From Epiperipatus broadwayi (lineage: Eukaryota; Onychophora; Udeonychophora; Euonychophora; Peripatidae): a stretch of 64,000 nucleotides of DNA. The notes below the pieces were generated by a model. It ran no database searches, had not been told where the DNA came from, and saw nothing but the letters and a program-made list of their open reading frames with translations. How positions within the stretch are numbered: the stretch's first letter is position 1; the number at the start of each line of letters is the position of its first letter. The stretch is taken from NCBI GenBank assembly GCA_028023455.1, contig JAQFVV010006654.1, forward strand, positions 248,001 to 312,000, in the 5' to 3' direction. Made by a program: the position numbers and the translations under genes. Below are positions 9,676 through 21,088 of this stretch, piece by piece.

Positions 9676-12200
9676 TCACTTCAAAAAGATAAAAAAAGTA
9701 GAGCCATCCAGTCTACAATTGGTATGAGGTACAACTAAAACTGAAAAGAGAGTATAAAATTAAAACGACATAAGTTGAATTCATACTGACTTGAATTTTG
9801 AAAACTAGAGACATAATTAGGGAAATGCTGATGGATATATCTATTCAATTTAAAAATTAATATGAAATTAAACCATGTGAAAATTGATAGCAGTTGCCAT
9901 TGCAAACTAAATAAAATATTAATAATTTATATAAAAATGATTTCTCTTTTTCTAAATACAAATAATAAAAAGTCTTAGAAGTAAAAGTGGTTTCTCCAAT
10001 CTAATCTATTTATATTACTGGAGGCAATTTCCAATACCTGAGAATTCTATATTTATGGTATAAACATATTCTTTAAAATAATGAAAGTTGGGATAAATAA
10101 GATGGTTATATTAAATTAAAGAAATCACTTATTTTAAAGATATATATGCACATTCATTATACTTTTATTTGTATGTCACAATTTCCACACTCACAACTTT
10201 GACATCAACAACTTCAGGTAAGTAACTTTTATATGTTGTTTCAAGAATGTAATTTTTGACTAAATGCTCCAAATATAATGAACATTGGGTTAATAAAAAT
10301 AAATATTTATACTATGGTTAATATTCATTCAAGTAAAAGTAGTTATAATGATGACTTATAACCAAGAACTAAAGATTAACTAAGCAAAATTGCTCCCAAA
10401 AGTATGTTTACTTGTTTTTTAGTTTCAAAAATAATACAAAAATTAAACTTTAAGGTGCCAAATCTCAGAAATAAAAAGTTTACTTTTGGAAAACTTATTA
10501 ATGCTAATGATGATCATTTATAAATTATTATCATTATCTCTGATGTTCTCCAGTTGATTGCATGATTTGTCAAAATTATGGATATTAATAATATAATGGA
10601 TGTTAAAGGCATTATGTTTGGAATGAGTTCAATAAGCAATCACAACTTAATTTATTAATAATAACAAGTTAACAATTTATAAACAAAAGATATATAAAAT
10701 TGTTGCTTTTATATTTACAACTTTTACTAGGGATAATATATACAATATAAAATAATAAAGATAACAAAAATAATATTTATTAGAGATATTCTAGGCTTAA
10801 TTCTTAAAACTATTATTCTGATAAGATCTTACCAATTGTAAAGTTTGAAACTATGATTTTATGCATATATTATTATTTTACTATATTTATGACTATATCC
10901 TAATTGATTCATCCAGGTTAGTATTTATTCTTTATAGACATTGGTGAGAGTAGATAGAGTTACAGTGGGTCTGAGTATATCTTATAGCACAGTCTACTCT
11001 TGGTTTTTTTTGGCATGATTAAAGCAGACAATGGATGGTTTTAGAAGACTTTATCATAAGTCTCTGCATCCAATTGCATCACTCTGTGTATGTGATTGAT
11101 GGGGTTTTTGGTTTATAATCACATGTATTAGATGATGATCTGGCTAATGCCATAATAGCTGTACTGGATCTTAGTATTGAAAAATACTTTTAATGTCAGA
11201 AAGGCATAGCCATGGATGAAAACTAGTTTAATCAGCATTTTTATTCCCTTCAGGGGATCACAGAAACACTGTCTCTTGATCTTAGGCTTGGAATAGATTA
11301 CACAAGAATGGTAGTTTTTCATTTCTGACCTATTTATGCCCCACTTGTTGTTTCTCCCATTTATCACTGCACTTAACAGATGTTTTCCAAACAAAAGACT
11401 TGTCAAAACTTAGTTACATGATTTTGTTTATAACAACATATTTATAGATAAACATTTTCTTTATTTTATAAATTATGATTAAAAGTCTATAGTTTTTTCC
11501 TTATTAATTTTTTTGTATATTTGCAGCAGCCACAGGAAAAAAAATATTACCAACTTTTTAAAAATTGATCAATAACTTCTTTAATAACCCATAATTTTCA
11601 ATAAACATATTTAGACTTTCCATTCAACTTACTATAAAAATGATCAAATTAATTATTTAAATTCCTATTCAGATGGCAAATCAGAAACGGCCACAAAATA
11701 CTTTATATTTTTATTAACTATGCAGTTCAAATTCTTGCATGCATCAAAACAATTTTTTATTCATTTACATAATATAAGCTATAATCTTATTCTTTTCAAA
11801 CTTTACATAATACACTTCCTTTACAAAAATATTTAATAACTCTCTCTATATAAAAATCTATAGACCACTTTTTTAATTGCCTAAACAGATGTATTTGTGT
11901 ACCTAAACAATATTCACATAGCAATTTACACATTTATTTTTTTTTACTACGAAGCTTTGTAATGTAACTAATTCATGTTACTATCACATTTTTTCAGTTA
12001 CAATATATGAACAAAACTTTGCAATTAGACTTACAATTGTTAATCCATTCATCATAGAAATAAATAAATAACAATTAAATGCTACTAGAAAAACCATACC
12101 TGGTGTTAGTTTGTAATTACTATTTATCTATTTATTGTATTAGTAAACCTTTACTGGGAATTTTGAATGATGAAGCTTATGTTAATGATTCATATATATA
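9676..12200. other. AT-rich stretch with one unrecognised ORF
   Basis: Mostly low-complexity sequence. A minus-strand ORF of 92 codons (11128-11406) has a less biased composition than its surroundings, with several Cys, Trp and Gly. It matches no family I know, has no flanking coding evidence and is more likely chance or a relic. Local base composition is slightly less AT-rich at about 10930-11400. Confidence 0.35.
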
Positions 12201-12244
12201 TATAATACAATGTTTTTGGGTATAAACCCTGTATTATTTTGCAT

Positions 12245-12582
12245 TACAATCTGATATTTCAACGGACTAGCAACCGCGATTATCAAGGTTCACTTTTGAA
12301 AGAACAATCTCATTAGATCTCAAAGAATAACGTGACTCAGTGCGAGATGAAAAGTGAGATTCAACTTGAAGTAGTTCAGCATTCACAATATAAGGCTTAT
12401 CAAAATGTTTATTTTCCTCAGTTTTTTCACCTATTAATTTCAAGTTAATATTAGATAAAATGAGAGGTTTCCACATAGGTGGAATACGTTGTGCTTAGGT
12501 CTCTAATATTTCAATTGACTTTCTCATGGTTCTTAAATCATATCATTCCAAATTTGCAAGTATTCTTATATTGTCAAAATCA
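12245..12582 (-). pseudogene. PLE C-terminal fragment, left arm of palindrome
   Basis: On the minus strand this arm encodes the same tail as the right arm (MWKPLILSNINLKL and onward to HFSS, ESRYSLRSNE). It carries a deletion of about 25 bases and frame damage relative to the right arm near 12490. Its 5' end faces the right arm at a 9-base spacer (12582-12590); its 3' end points outward to a TA tract near 12190-12202. Confidence 0.5.
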
Positions 12583-12590
12583 CAAAACCT

Positions 12591-12962
12591 GATTTTGACA
12601 ATACAAAAATACTTGCAAATTTGGAACGATATGATTTAATAACCATGAGAGAATCAATTGAAATATTAAAGAGACCTACTGGTTTAAATAGAGCTGATGA
12701 AGCACAACGTATTTCAGCTATGTGGAAACCTCTCATTTTATCTAATATTAACTTGAAATTAGTAGGTGAAAAAACTGAGGGAAATAAAAATTTTGATAAG
12801 CCTCATATTGTGAATGCTGAACTACTTCAAGTTGAATCTCACTTCTCATCTCACACTGAGTCACGTTATTCTTTGAGATCTAACGAGACTGTTCTTTCAA
12901 AAGTTAACTTTGATAATGGCAGTTGCTACTCCGATGAAATATCTGATTGTAATGCAAAATAA
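12591..12962 (+). pseudogene. PLE C-terminal fragment, right arm of palindrome
   Basis: The plus-strand reading frame begins upstream of the first Met (12621) with ILANLERYD and continues RESIEILKRP, TGLNRADEAQ, RISAMWKPLI, ending at 12962. The arrangement (an IL..E segment, then REsIEI.Kr, then LNR) matches the region after the GIY-YIG nuclease in many Penelope-like ORFs; that assignment is from family knowledge. The RT and the nuclease core are missing. Head-to-head pairing with the left arm mirrors the PLE at 6383-7917, but the proteins are different, so this is a second PLE family. Confidence 0.5.
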
Positions 12963-12993
12963 TACATGGTTCATACCCAAAAACATTGCATTA

Positions 12994-13062
12994 CCTAAAT
13001 CATATAACTGTGAAAACATTATATATATATATATATATATATATGTTTTTATATGATTTAGG

Positions 13063-13100
<38 letters not shown>
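12994..13100. repeat. TA microsatellites with a flanking inverted repeat
   Basis: CCTAAATCATATAA...AACAT, then (TA)n, then ATGTTTTTATATGATTTAGG, followed by another (TA)n tract (13063-13100). The inverted flanks around the first TA tract make a long hairpin. Confidence 0.85.
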
Positions 13101-13102
<2 letters not shown>

Positions 13103-16038
13103 CCATCATCTCACAGCAGGCATTCTGATGTATATATGAATTATTCTGAAATAATATATACTTATCATCATTTTACTCAAAGATTAATTGACATTTAAGT
13201 TTCAATTAACTTGGTTTAATTAAATATGGATTTATTATGATGAGCAAACCTTCTGTCTTTTATATGCAGGTTTATATAAGATATATTGCTTATTTTTCCT
13301 GCTCATCACATACCAAATTCTATCTCAGAGGATTTCTTTTAACATTTATGCATAGAGTTTATTGAATGTAAATGATTTGAATTTCCTAATCCAAATTCAG
13401 AGCAACAGTTTATACACATTACTCTATGACATCATTATCACTGTTTTCATAGTAACAATCTCACTTTTCTGAGCTCAGAACATAAGCACTTGGCATCAGT
13501 AGATGATTAATATGCACACATTAAAAATTAGATAGCCTATTGAGAAAATCACACACAACATAATTAAATAATTTAAATAGCAATACTATTTATTTAGTTA
13601 ATCTTGACTGATTTTAGAAATTACCTATAGACATTATCATTTGAGAACTAGTATCATAAAGAAATAATTTAAAGTTAATTATAAATACAGCAAATATACA
13701 GACAATTTTAACAATCTTCTATATCTGCTTACATTACATTAATAAAATTTGATAATGATAATAAAAAATATTAAACAATGAATAGATTTAAATTAAAAAA
13801 TACACTTATTAAAATGTGCATAAGATATTTATATTTTAAGATAATCTGAAATATAATGTCTCTGTTAATTAAATCTTATTGGATGTTTTTTGGTTCTGAT
13901 GAACTGTTCCTTAAACATGAAGGTTAAAAACAGCTCTGCCATGGGAAGCTATTTTTCATATCTCTTTCATCTCCAGACTTTTTCTAGGTGTTTTTTAAGT
14001 TGGAAAGACTACATAATTCAGACACTGACTGCTACAATTTGGATGAGCTCAGCAAATTAATCTATTTTTTTATACTTCAAATATGTTCACCATTCTAGCA
14101 GGTTTTTTATCAGTACTGAAAAGAACTATAACAGCTGTTTTTTTTTATCTAATTTGAAATGTTTTCACAGCTATAAGATGCAGTGATGCATATGTTGGCT
14201 CTCTGCTGTTATTGCTTTTCTTTTATTTTCTTTCTCTATATCTATAGCTTTCGTCCAAACAAAAACAACTCTTCTTAGAAAGTCTTTGCTTGTTTTCATT
14301 TATATCATCGATGCACATTTTCTTTTTTAATGATTTATCAATAACTGTTTTTTCTTAATTATTTAATTACACATAATTACAGATTAGGTCGATTGAATTT
14401 TACCATAATTAAACTTTATCATTATTGTTTTTTGGGTTTCCTTTTTTTGATATGTTTTAACTTTAATTAAAATTTAAATAAGATTACAAAATATATAATT
14501 TTGTTTTTTAAGCATATTCAACAAATTTTACAATCTTTTTTATAAATATAGATTTTATTGGCATTATATAATTACTTATAAGTTATCAGCCCGGGAAATC
14601 TTTTTTCATTAATTTTCTTTCATTTTGTTAGAGAATATTTAATTTACCCCCATTTTAATTTTAACTGAGTGAGAAACCTTGTAATACACAAATTGGTTAG
14701 AGCTAGCCAAATCCATTACATTATAATATCCCATTCTAAAATAATGAGACAATAAAATGGCGGTGAACATTTGATTTTTAATTATTTAAATTTCAACCTG
14801 ATTTTCTTTTATATCTAATCATTAGATCTATCATTAAAATCCACAAGTCTAAATTCAATTATGAGATTTCTTCATTTTCTCTCCATTCCCTAAACATATT
14901 TGGATATTTGTGGTTGCTTCAGTTGTCACTATATTACTGTTGCTACTATTGCTTGCACAACTATGTCAGTATGTTTTTAAACAGTCAATCTGCCATGCAT
15001 AAGAATTGAGAATTAGTTTTATAAACCCAGATGTATATTCAGTTTAATAATTTGAATACTAACTGAATTAATGTGTTACCCTGCATCTTCTCCCACTAAT
15101 TTGACTTCAATTACAAGAAAATAGCTAGACGTGCTTTTAATAATGATTAATATTCCAGACATCCTCAATTATTACATTATCAAATCTCTGAACCAATACA
15201 TTGTTAAAATTAGCAATGCATTTGGTTTTCTTATTTCTACTCTTCGTATCATTAGATTTATTATAAGCAATACTAATATTCTAAAGGCAATAATTATGAC
15301 CAGATTCTTTATCATGATAAAAGAAAAGACAGAATAACAAAATAGGTGTTCAATATGTGAATGGATTTCTAATTTATAGATTGGTTTGTATCCATAACAG
15401 AAATCATTTCTAGTTTAGGTAATTTGTTTTCTTATTTTTTTATTGTTAGTAGTTTGCAAATGGCTTTTTTTCTAGAAGACAATTTGAAATAATTAGGTAA
15501 TGGGTCCTATAATCAGGTAATATTTGAACATTATTTGAGATGTGTTGCTGTTGCTTACCATCTATAAAAAAATTTAATGTAGCATCTTAATTTTAAAAGT
15601 AAATCATTAAATAATTAATTTCCTTATGATATAAATTTTATTATGGAATCGGAAGAAAATTAAACATTTTTCTTCATTCAGCTAGAAAATGTTAATTTTT
15701 TTAAGACGTTATTGTTTTAACCTGACCACTTAAGTAATTTGTACATATTTGTAATTAGTCTAATCATTTAAAAAAATGGACATATAGGTAAAGCAATAAC
15801 TTAAAAATGGTTATTAAAGATGTAAAACAATAAATATATAATATTTATTACTTTTATTGTAAATGTATTAAGAACTTATTAGCTGAAATCTATATAAAAT
15901 ATTTGAAATGCCAGGTACCTATATTATTGTAGCCAAACACACATACCCTCTCTAAATAAAAAGTAGCATGGATTTTTTATTTAAATAAAGAGTGTGATTG
16001 AAACATTAGTGCTGAAACATTTCAAATATTATATATAT
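13101..16038. other. AT-rich stretch; right end is a relic of the 476-nt family
   Basis: No gene recognised. The ORF at 15131-15337 (Ile/Asn/Leu-rich) looks like translated AT-rich noise. Around 15896-15930 the string ATATTTGAAATGCCAGG resembles the start of the 476-nt monomer. This suggests that the following LTR element inserted into such a repeat, which resumes at 20884. Confidence 0.45.
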
Positions 16039-17913
16039 TGAACCAACCTTATGAATAATCAATAAAGACAATGACTACTTCAACTAACTACTATTTCTTA
16101 ATAACTACCTTCAAAACTCTTAAGGCTATAAAACTTACTATTTAAAAATTATTATTTAAACTTACGGGAAATAACAAACACTAAGCATCGACAAATAAAA
16201 TATTAACTAATATTTTATGATATTTTGTCCTCCTGAATTTCCCTTTTCAGACAATGGTTGTTTTTCAGGCAAAGTGTCAACTATTATCAATAGCGAACTA
16301 TTAACAACATTCAACACTTGACTACCAAATATATACTGATCAAATAAACACTTTATTATTATTTTTAAAGAAGAAAGAAAATCCCTTAGGCACCAGCTAA
16401 TTACATTAGAATTTGCATGTCCATCTGATCAGCATAATCCGATGCCTGAAATGACCGCTAGCTCAGTCGGTTCCAATCATCCACTAGTAAACAAATAAAA
16501 GGTTTCTTAAAACGCCTGCCTGTTTTAAACTGCTACTATTTTCTAAAACTAAAATAATTTTCCCCTGAACCATTCTAAATAATACTTCGCTTCTTTAAAA
16601 CTATTAATAACAACATTATACTGAATGCTAAACATTTATAGATTTAACTTGGTGAATCTTTTCTAAAATACTATTATTAATGATTGGATTTTCTCCTCCT
16701 ACTCTTATTAAGAAAATAAATATTGATACTTACCCACACGTATCAGAAATAAACATCAATATTTTAAGAAAAATAATTTAAATGTTTTACTTTATTTTAA
16801 AATAAATGCATCATTTTATCTTATAATGAAACACACATACACTTCTTTTTTTTAAAGATTAAAATAAGCATTTTAATATATTACTTAAGCAAATAAATTA
16901 TACACATTACATCATATTTTATTATTATTATTTTTTAAGTTTAGGTTTAAAAATCAAATCACACATATGTGCATGCCAAAAATATTATTTAATAGAAGCT
17001 TCTTTTACTTATTTTATTATTTCAAATATTATCTTTTGAAGTTTAAAGTTTATTCTTTTTTTAAGTTTAATTCAAAAGTTCAAAAGTTCTTTCAATAAAG
17101 TCTATCTTTATTTTTAAAGGAAATTGGAATATTTAGATATCAAAGTCAAATAATTACCTAGGTTTTTAAACATGACAGAAACAGTATAATGGAATTATTT
17201 CTTAATTCATCGATGATCGGTAAATGATTTCTTCACAGATCCTATGACTTGTTATGATTTCCGTGGCTGGTTTGGCATTCTCCACAGTCCACTGTCCATT
17301 TATTTTATTTTAACATGTTTACCTTCTGAAATAATCGCAGATCTTAAATGCGTAGAGAGCAGCTTTTGTTCAACTGCGAATACGTTGGTTTTTAACAGTG
17401 CAACATTTTGGAAATATTACTTCAAAATATTTTATTAAAATAAGAAAGTCAGAACCAAAAATGACAAAATTTGAGCTATTTATACTTTTTTAAACAATGG
17501 AAAACTTTATTTTTAGCAGCAGCATTCATTTTGTGAAAATAAAATCAGCTTCTAGCATCTACTTTTTATTAAAAATTGCATACACACATGCACATATATT
17601 TATTCATTTATTATAAAATAAAACGAAATCTCTTTATTATTTTATTAAAAATTCATTTAAAAAATATTAAATCATTTATTTATTACATATTTTTTTCTTC
17701 TTTTAAACAAATAAAATCTTTTATTTTAAACAGCTTATTATTTTAAACAGCTTATTATTTTAAACAGCATTTACAGTTTATTTTATTAAATACAAAATCC
17801 CCCTCCCCCCTACTCTTTAGTTTTTACATTTTATTCTCTTAATTTTAAACTTTTATATTTCTAAAACATGGAATTCATAATAAATTAATTACATATCAAT
17901 GTACTTTGGTACA
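16039..17913 (-). repeat. 3' LTR of LTR element 1
   Basis: Matches 19017-20883 along its full length. It contains a TATA box on the minus strand (17476-17484) and a 17-bp motif (TTATTTTAAACAGC) repeated about three times at 17718-17770. Confidence 0.9.
17476..17484 (-). promoter_or_regulatory. LTR TATA box
   Basis: Minus strand reads TATAAATAG. The same octamer-plus-G occurs at the matching place in the other LTR (20445-20453) and in both LTRs of element 2. Confidence 0.5.
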
Positions 17914-17932
17914 TTATCTTCATCCCTCCTCT
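17914..17932 (-). other. Polypurine tract of LTR element 1
   Basis: Minus strand reads AGAGGAGGGATGAAGATAA immediately before TGTACC of the 3' LTR. This is the expected place for the plus-strand DNA primer. Confidence 0.75.
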
Positions 17933-18599
17933 AAACTAAAATATCATTCTGAGCATTTTAGTTTTCTCAAAATTTAAACTTATAACAATCTAATTTCATT
18001 TACTTAACATTGATTTAACTGTATACATGTATTTCTATTTATTTACTATAACCCCCATCACATTATAATTCCATTCTATAACCAATCATGTGGCTCTTTC
18101 CTTCTATCCAATATATTTAGCATTATTTTATCCAAACACAAAAAACAACAAAACAAAACATTTTGCATTTCCAAACGTATATAGAGTCAACCTCTACTCT
18201 CTTAGTTCTAATTCTATGTGGAGTGCATGTTATTTTTTTATCCTTAAAAAAATGTTTCTATTTTCTAATGCCCATGAAAATCAACTTTCTATCATACACC
18301 AAAGCAAGCCTGTTTGGGAAAAAAAATACAAAAACTACCAATACTTTATTACACTTCTCTTCAGCAAATATCCCCTATTAATATAACAATGGTCAACTTT
18401 GACCCTCCAGTTAAACAACTAACTACAATTCAAGCCATGTCAATTCATCAAATGAATTCCCAACTATGTCTTATAGTAATCTTATCATTTGCTATGACTA
18501 TTTTCAGGCTCCTTTAAATCTCTACATCAACATCCAATTATCCTTTACATTGGTCCTATGTTAATGCACAAATGGCCATTCAACTACGGTTCTATCACT

Positions 18600-18960
18600 T
18601 AAACAACTAAATTTTGGGCCATATTACTGTGCCTATTAAACGTCCAACTATCTACGTTAATGCACTGAATGCCCCTCCAAACTACAACTTCTATTTCTCC
18701 ACTTTAAATGACACTTTTGGGCCATGTTACTGAGCCTAATAAATGTCCTACTAACTATGTTAATGTGCCGTGCCCCTCCTAAACTACAACTATCAGTTCC
18801 TCCACTTAAAACAATAACTTTCAGGCCATGTTCTGCACCAAATAAATGTCCAGCTAACAATGTTTATAACACCATGTTCCCCTCCTAAACATCAACTATC
18901 TTCGGTTCTTCCACTCGAAATGTCTAATTCTCGGGCCACATTGACACGCTACATAAACTA
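18600..18960. repeat. Diverged tandem repeat inside LTR element 1, about 105-110 bp units
   Basis: GGGCCATATTACTG, GGGCCATGTTACTG, AGGCCATGTTCTG and GGGCCACATTGAC recur at about 18616, 18720, 18827 and 18935. Each of the first three is followed by an AAATGTCC-like and a CCCCTCC-like block. It makes up much of the non-coding internal region. Confidence 0.6.
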
Positions 18961-18996
18961 GTTTCGCGCTATGTCAAATGCACCAAAAAAAGTTTT

Positions 18997-19014
18997 GCCC
19001 CACGTTGGGCACCA
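18997..19014 (-). other. Primer binding site for tRNA-Lys
   Basis: Minus strand TGGTGCCCAACGTGGGGC lies 2 bases from the 5' LTR end. It matches the complement of the metazoan tRNA-Lys(CUU) 3' end (TGGCGCCCAACGTGGGGC) at 17 of 18 positions. This fixes the element's orientation as minus. Confidence 0.85.
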
Positions 19015-19016
19015 AA

Positions 19017-20883
19017 TGAACCAACCTCACGAATAATCAATAAAGACAATGACTACTTCTACTAACTACTATTTCTTAAAAACTACCTTCAAAACTCTTA
19101 AGGCTATAAAACTTACTATTTAAAAATTATTACTTAAACTTACGTGAAATAACAAACACTAAGCATCGACAAATAAAATATTAACTAATACTTTATGATA
19201 TTTTGTCCTAAATTTCCCTTTTCAGACAATGGTTGGTTTTTAGGCAAGGTGTCAATTATTATCTATAGCGAACTATTAACAACATTCAACACTTGACTAC
19301 CAAATATATACTGATCAAATAAACACTTTATTATTATTTTTAAAGAAGAAAGAAAATCCCTTAGGCACCAGCTAATTACATTAGAATTTGCATGTCCATC
19401 TGATCAGCATAATCCGGTGCCTGAAATGACCGCTAGCTCAATCAGTTCCAATCATCCACTAGTAAACAAACAAAAGGTATCTTAAAATGCCCATCTGTTC
19501 TAAACTGCTACTATTTTCTAAAACTAAAATGATTTTCCCCTGAACCATTCTAAATAATACTTCGCTCCATTAAAACTATTAATAACAACATTATACTGAA
19601 TGCTAAACATTTATAGATTTAACTTGGTGAATCGTTTCTAAAATACTATTATTAATGATTGGATGTTTTCCTCCTACTCTTATTAAGAAAAAAAATATTG
19701 ATACTTACCCACACATATCAGAAATAAACATAAATATTTTAAGAAAAATAATTTAAATGTTTTACTTTATTTTAAAATAAATGCATCGTTTTATCTTACA
19801 ATGAAACACACATACACTTCTTTTTTTTTTAAAGATTAAAATAAGCATTTTAATATATTACTTAAGCAAATAAATTATAGATGTTACATCATATTTTATT
19901 ATTATTATTTTTTAAGTTTAAGTTTAAAAATCAAATCACACATACTTGCATGCCAAAAATATTATTTATTAGAAGCTGCTTTTACTTATTTTATTATATC
20001 AAATATTATCTTTTGAAGTTTAAAGTTTATTCTTTTTTTAAGTTTAATTCAAAAGTTCTTTCAATAAAGTCTATCTTTATTTTTAAAGGAAATTGGAATA
20101 TTTAGATATCAAAGTCAAATAATTACCTAGGTTTTTAAACACAACAGAAACAGTATAATGGAATTATTTCTTAATTCATCGATGACTGGTAAATGATTTC
20201 TTTGTAGATCCTATGACTTGTTATGATTTCTGTGGCTGGTTTGGCATTCCTGGCACTCTGCTGTCTGTTTATTTTATTATAACATGATTACGTTCCAAAC
20301 TAATCGCAGATCTTAATTGCGTAGAGAGCGGCTTTTGGTCAACTGCGAATACGTTGGTTTTTAACTGTGCAACATTTTGGAAATATTACTTCAAAATATT
20401 TTATTAAAATAAGAAAGTCAGAACCAAGAATGACAAAATTTGAGCTATTTATACTTTTTTAAACAATGGAAAACTTTATTTTTAGCAGCAGTGTTCATTT
20501 TGTGAAAATAAAATCAGCTTCTAGTGTGTACTTTTTATTAAAAATTGCATAACACATGCACATATATTTATTCATTTATTATAAAATAAAACTAAATCTC
20601 TTTATTATTTTATTAAAAATTCATTTAAAAAATATTAAATCATTTATTTATTACAAGATTTTTTCCTTCTTTTAAACAAATAAAATCTTTTATTTTAAAC
20701 AGCTTATTATTTTAAACAGCTTATTATTTTAAACATCGTTTACAGTTTATTTTATTAAATACAAAATCCCCCCTCACCCCTACTCTTTAGTTTTTACATT
20801 TTATTTTCTTAATTTTAAACTTTTATATTATTAAAACATGGAATTCATAATAAATTAATTACATATCAATGTACTTTGGTACA
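19017..20883 (-). repeat. 5' LTR of LTR element 1
   Basis: Direct repeat of 16039-17913. Ends with TG...CA on the minus strand and is followed on the plus strand by ATAT, the proposed target duplication. Confidence 0.9.
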
Positions 20884-21040
20884 ATATAATTAAAGGGACT
20901 TTGAACCCAGACTTTTAAGCTCCCTTTAGACATCTGCTCTATTCTATAGAACCCAAATCCATATGTGTGAAATAGATAAATAATCTTCAACATATATATT
21001 TTGACCTGAACCAACACTCATCAGTTGATCTGGATCATTA

Positions 21041-21088
<48 letters not shown>
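20884..21088 (-). repeat. Fragment of the 476-nt family with a decayed hammerhead
   Basis: Resembles the monomer segment that reads TTTGAACCCAGAC through CCAACACTCATCAGTTGATC. On the minus strand a CUGAUGA core (about 21020-21026) with AUCAA upstream is preserved, but GAAA has become CAAAA, so it is probably inactive. A (TC)n(AC)n(AT)n compound microsatellite (about 21040-21088) follows, and then the solo LTR. Confidence 0.7.

Larger units (their letters stand above)
12205..12993. repeat. Large imperfect palindrome of two PLE 3' ends
   Basis: Arms of about 380-400 bases (about 12205-12581 and 12591-12993) are reverse complements with scattered substitutions. The centre reads TTGTCAAAATC, a 9-base spacer, GATTTTGACAA. 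Single-stranded, this would fold into a long hairpin. Confidence 0.9.
16039..20883 (-). mobile_element. Non-autonomous LTR retrotransposon 1 (Ty3/Gypsy-like signals), minus strand
   Basis: Two direct repeats of about 1.87 kb (16039-17913 and 19017-20883) flank a 1.1-kb internal region. On the minus strand each begins TGTACC and ends GGTTCA. A primer binding site complementary to the tRNA-Lys(CUU) 3' end follows the 5' LTR, and a polypurine tract precedes the 3' LTR. Both outer flanks read ATAT, consistent with a 4-bp target duplication inside a TA tract. The internal region has no gag or pol ORF, so the copy depends on another element for its enzymes. The LTRs remain highly similar with scattered substitutions and small indels, suggesting a moderately young insertion. 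Confidence 0.9.

Noticed and set aside
11128-11406. 92-codon minus-strand ORF with several cysteines
   Set aside because: No recognised domain, no neighbouring exon or element; kept only as a remark in the region entry.
18090-18517. Overlapping plus-strand ORFs inside LTR element 1
   Set aside because: They are antisense to the element's orientation, overlap in three frames, and have AT-rich composition without motifs.
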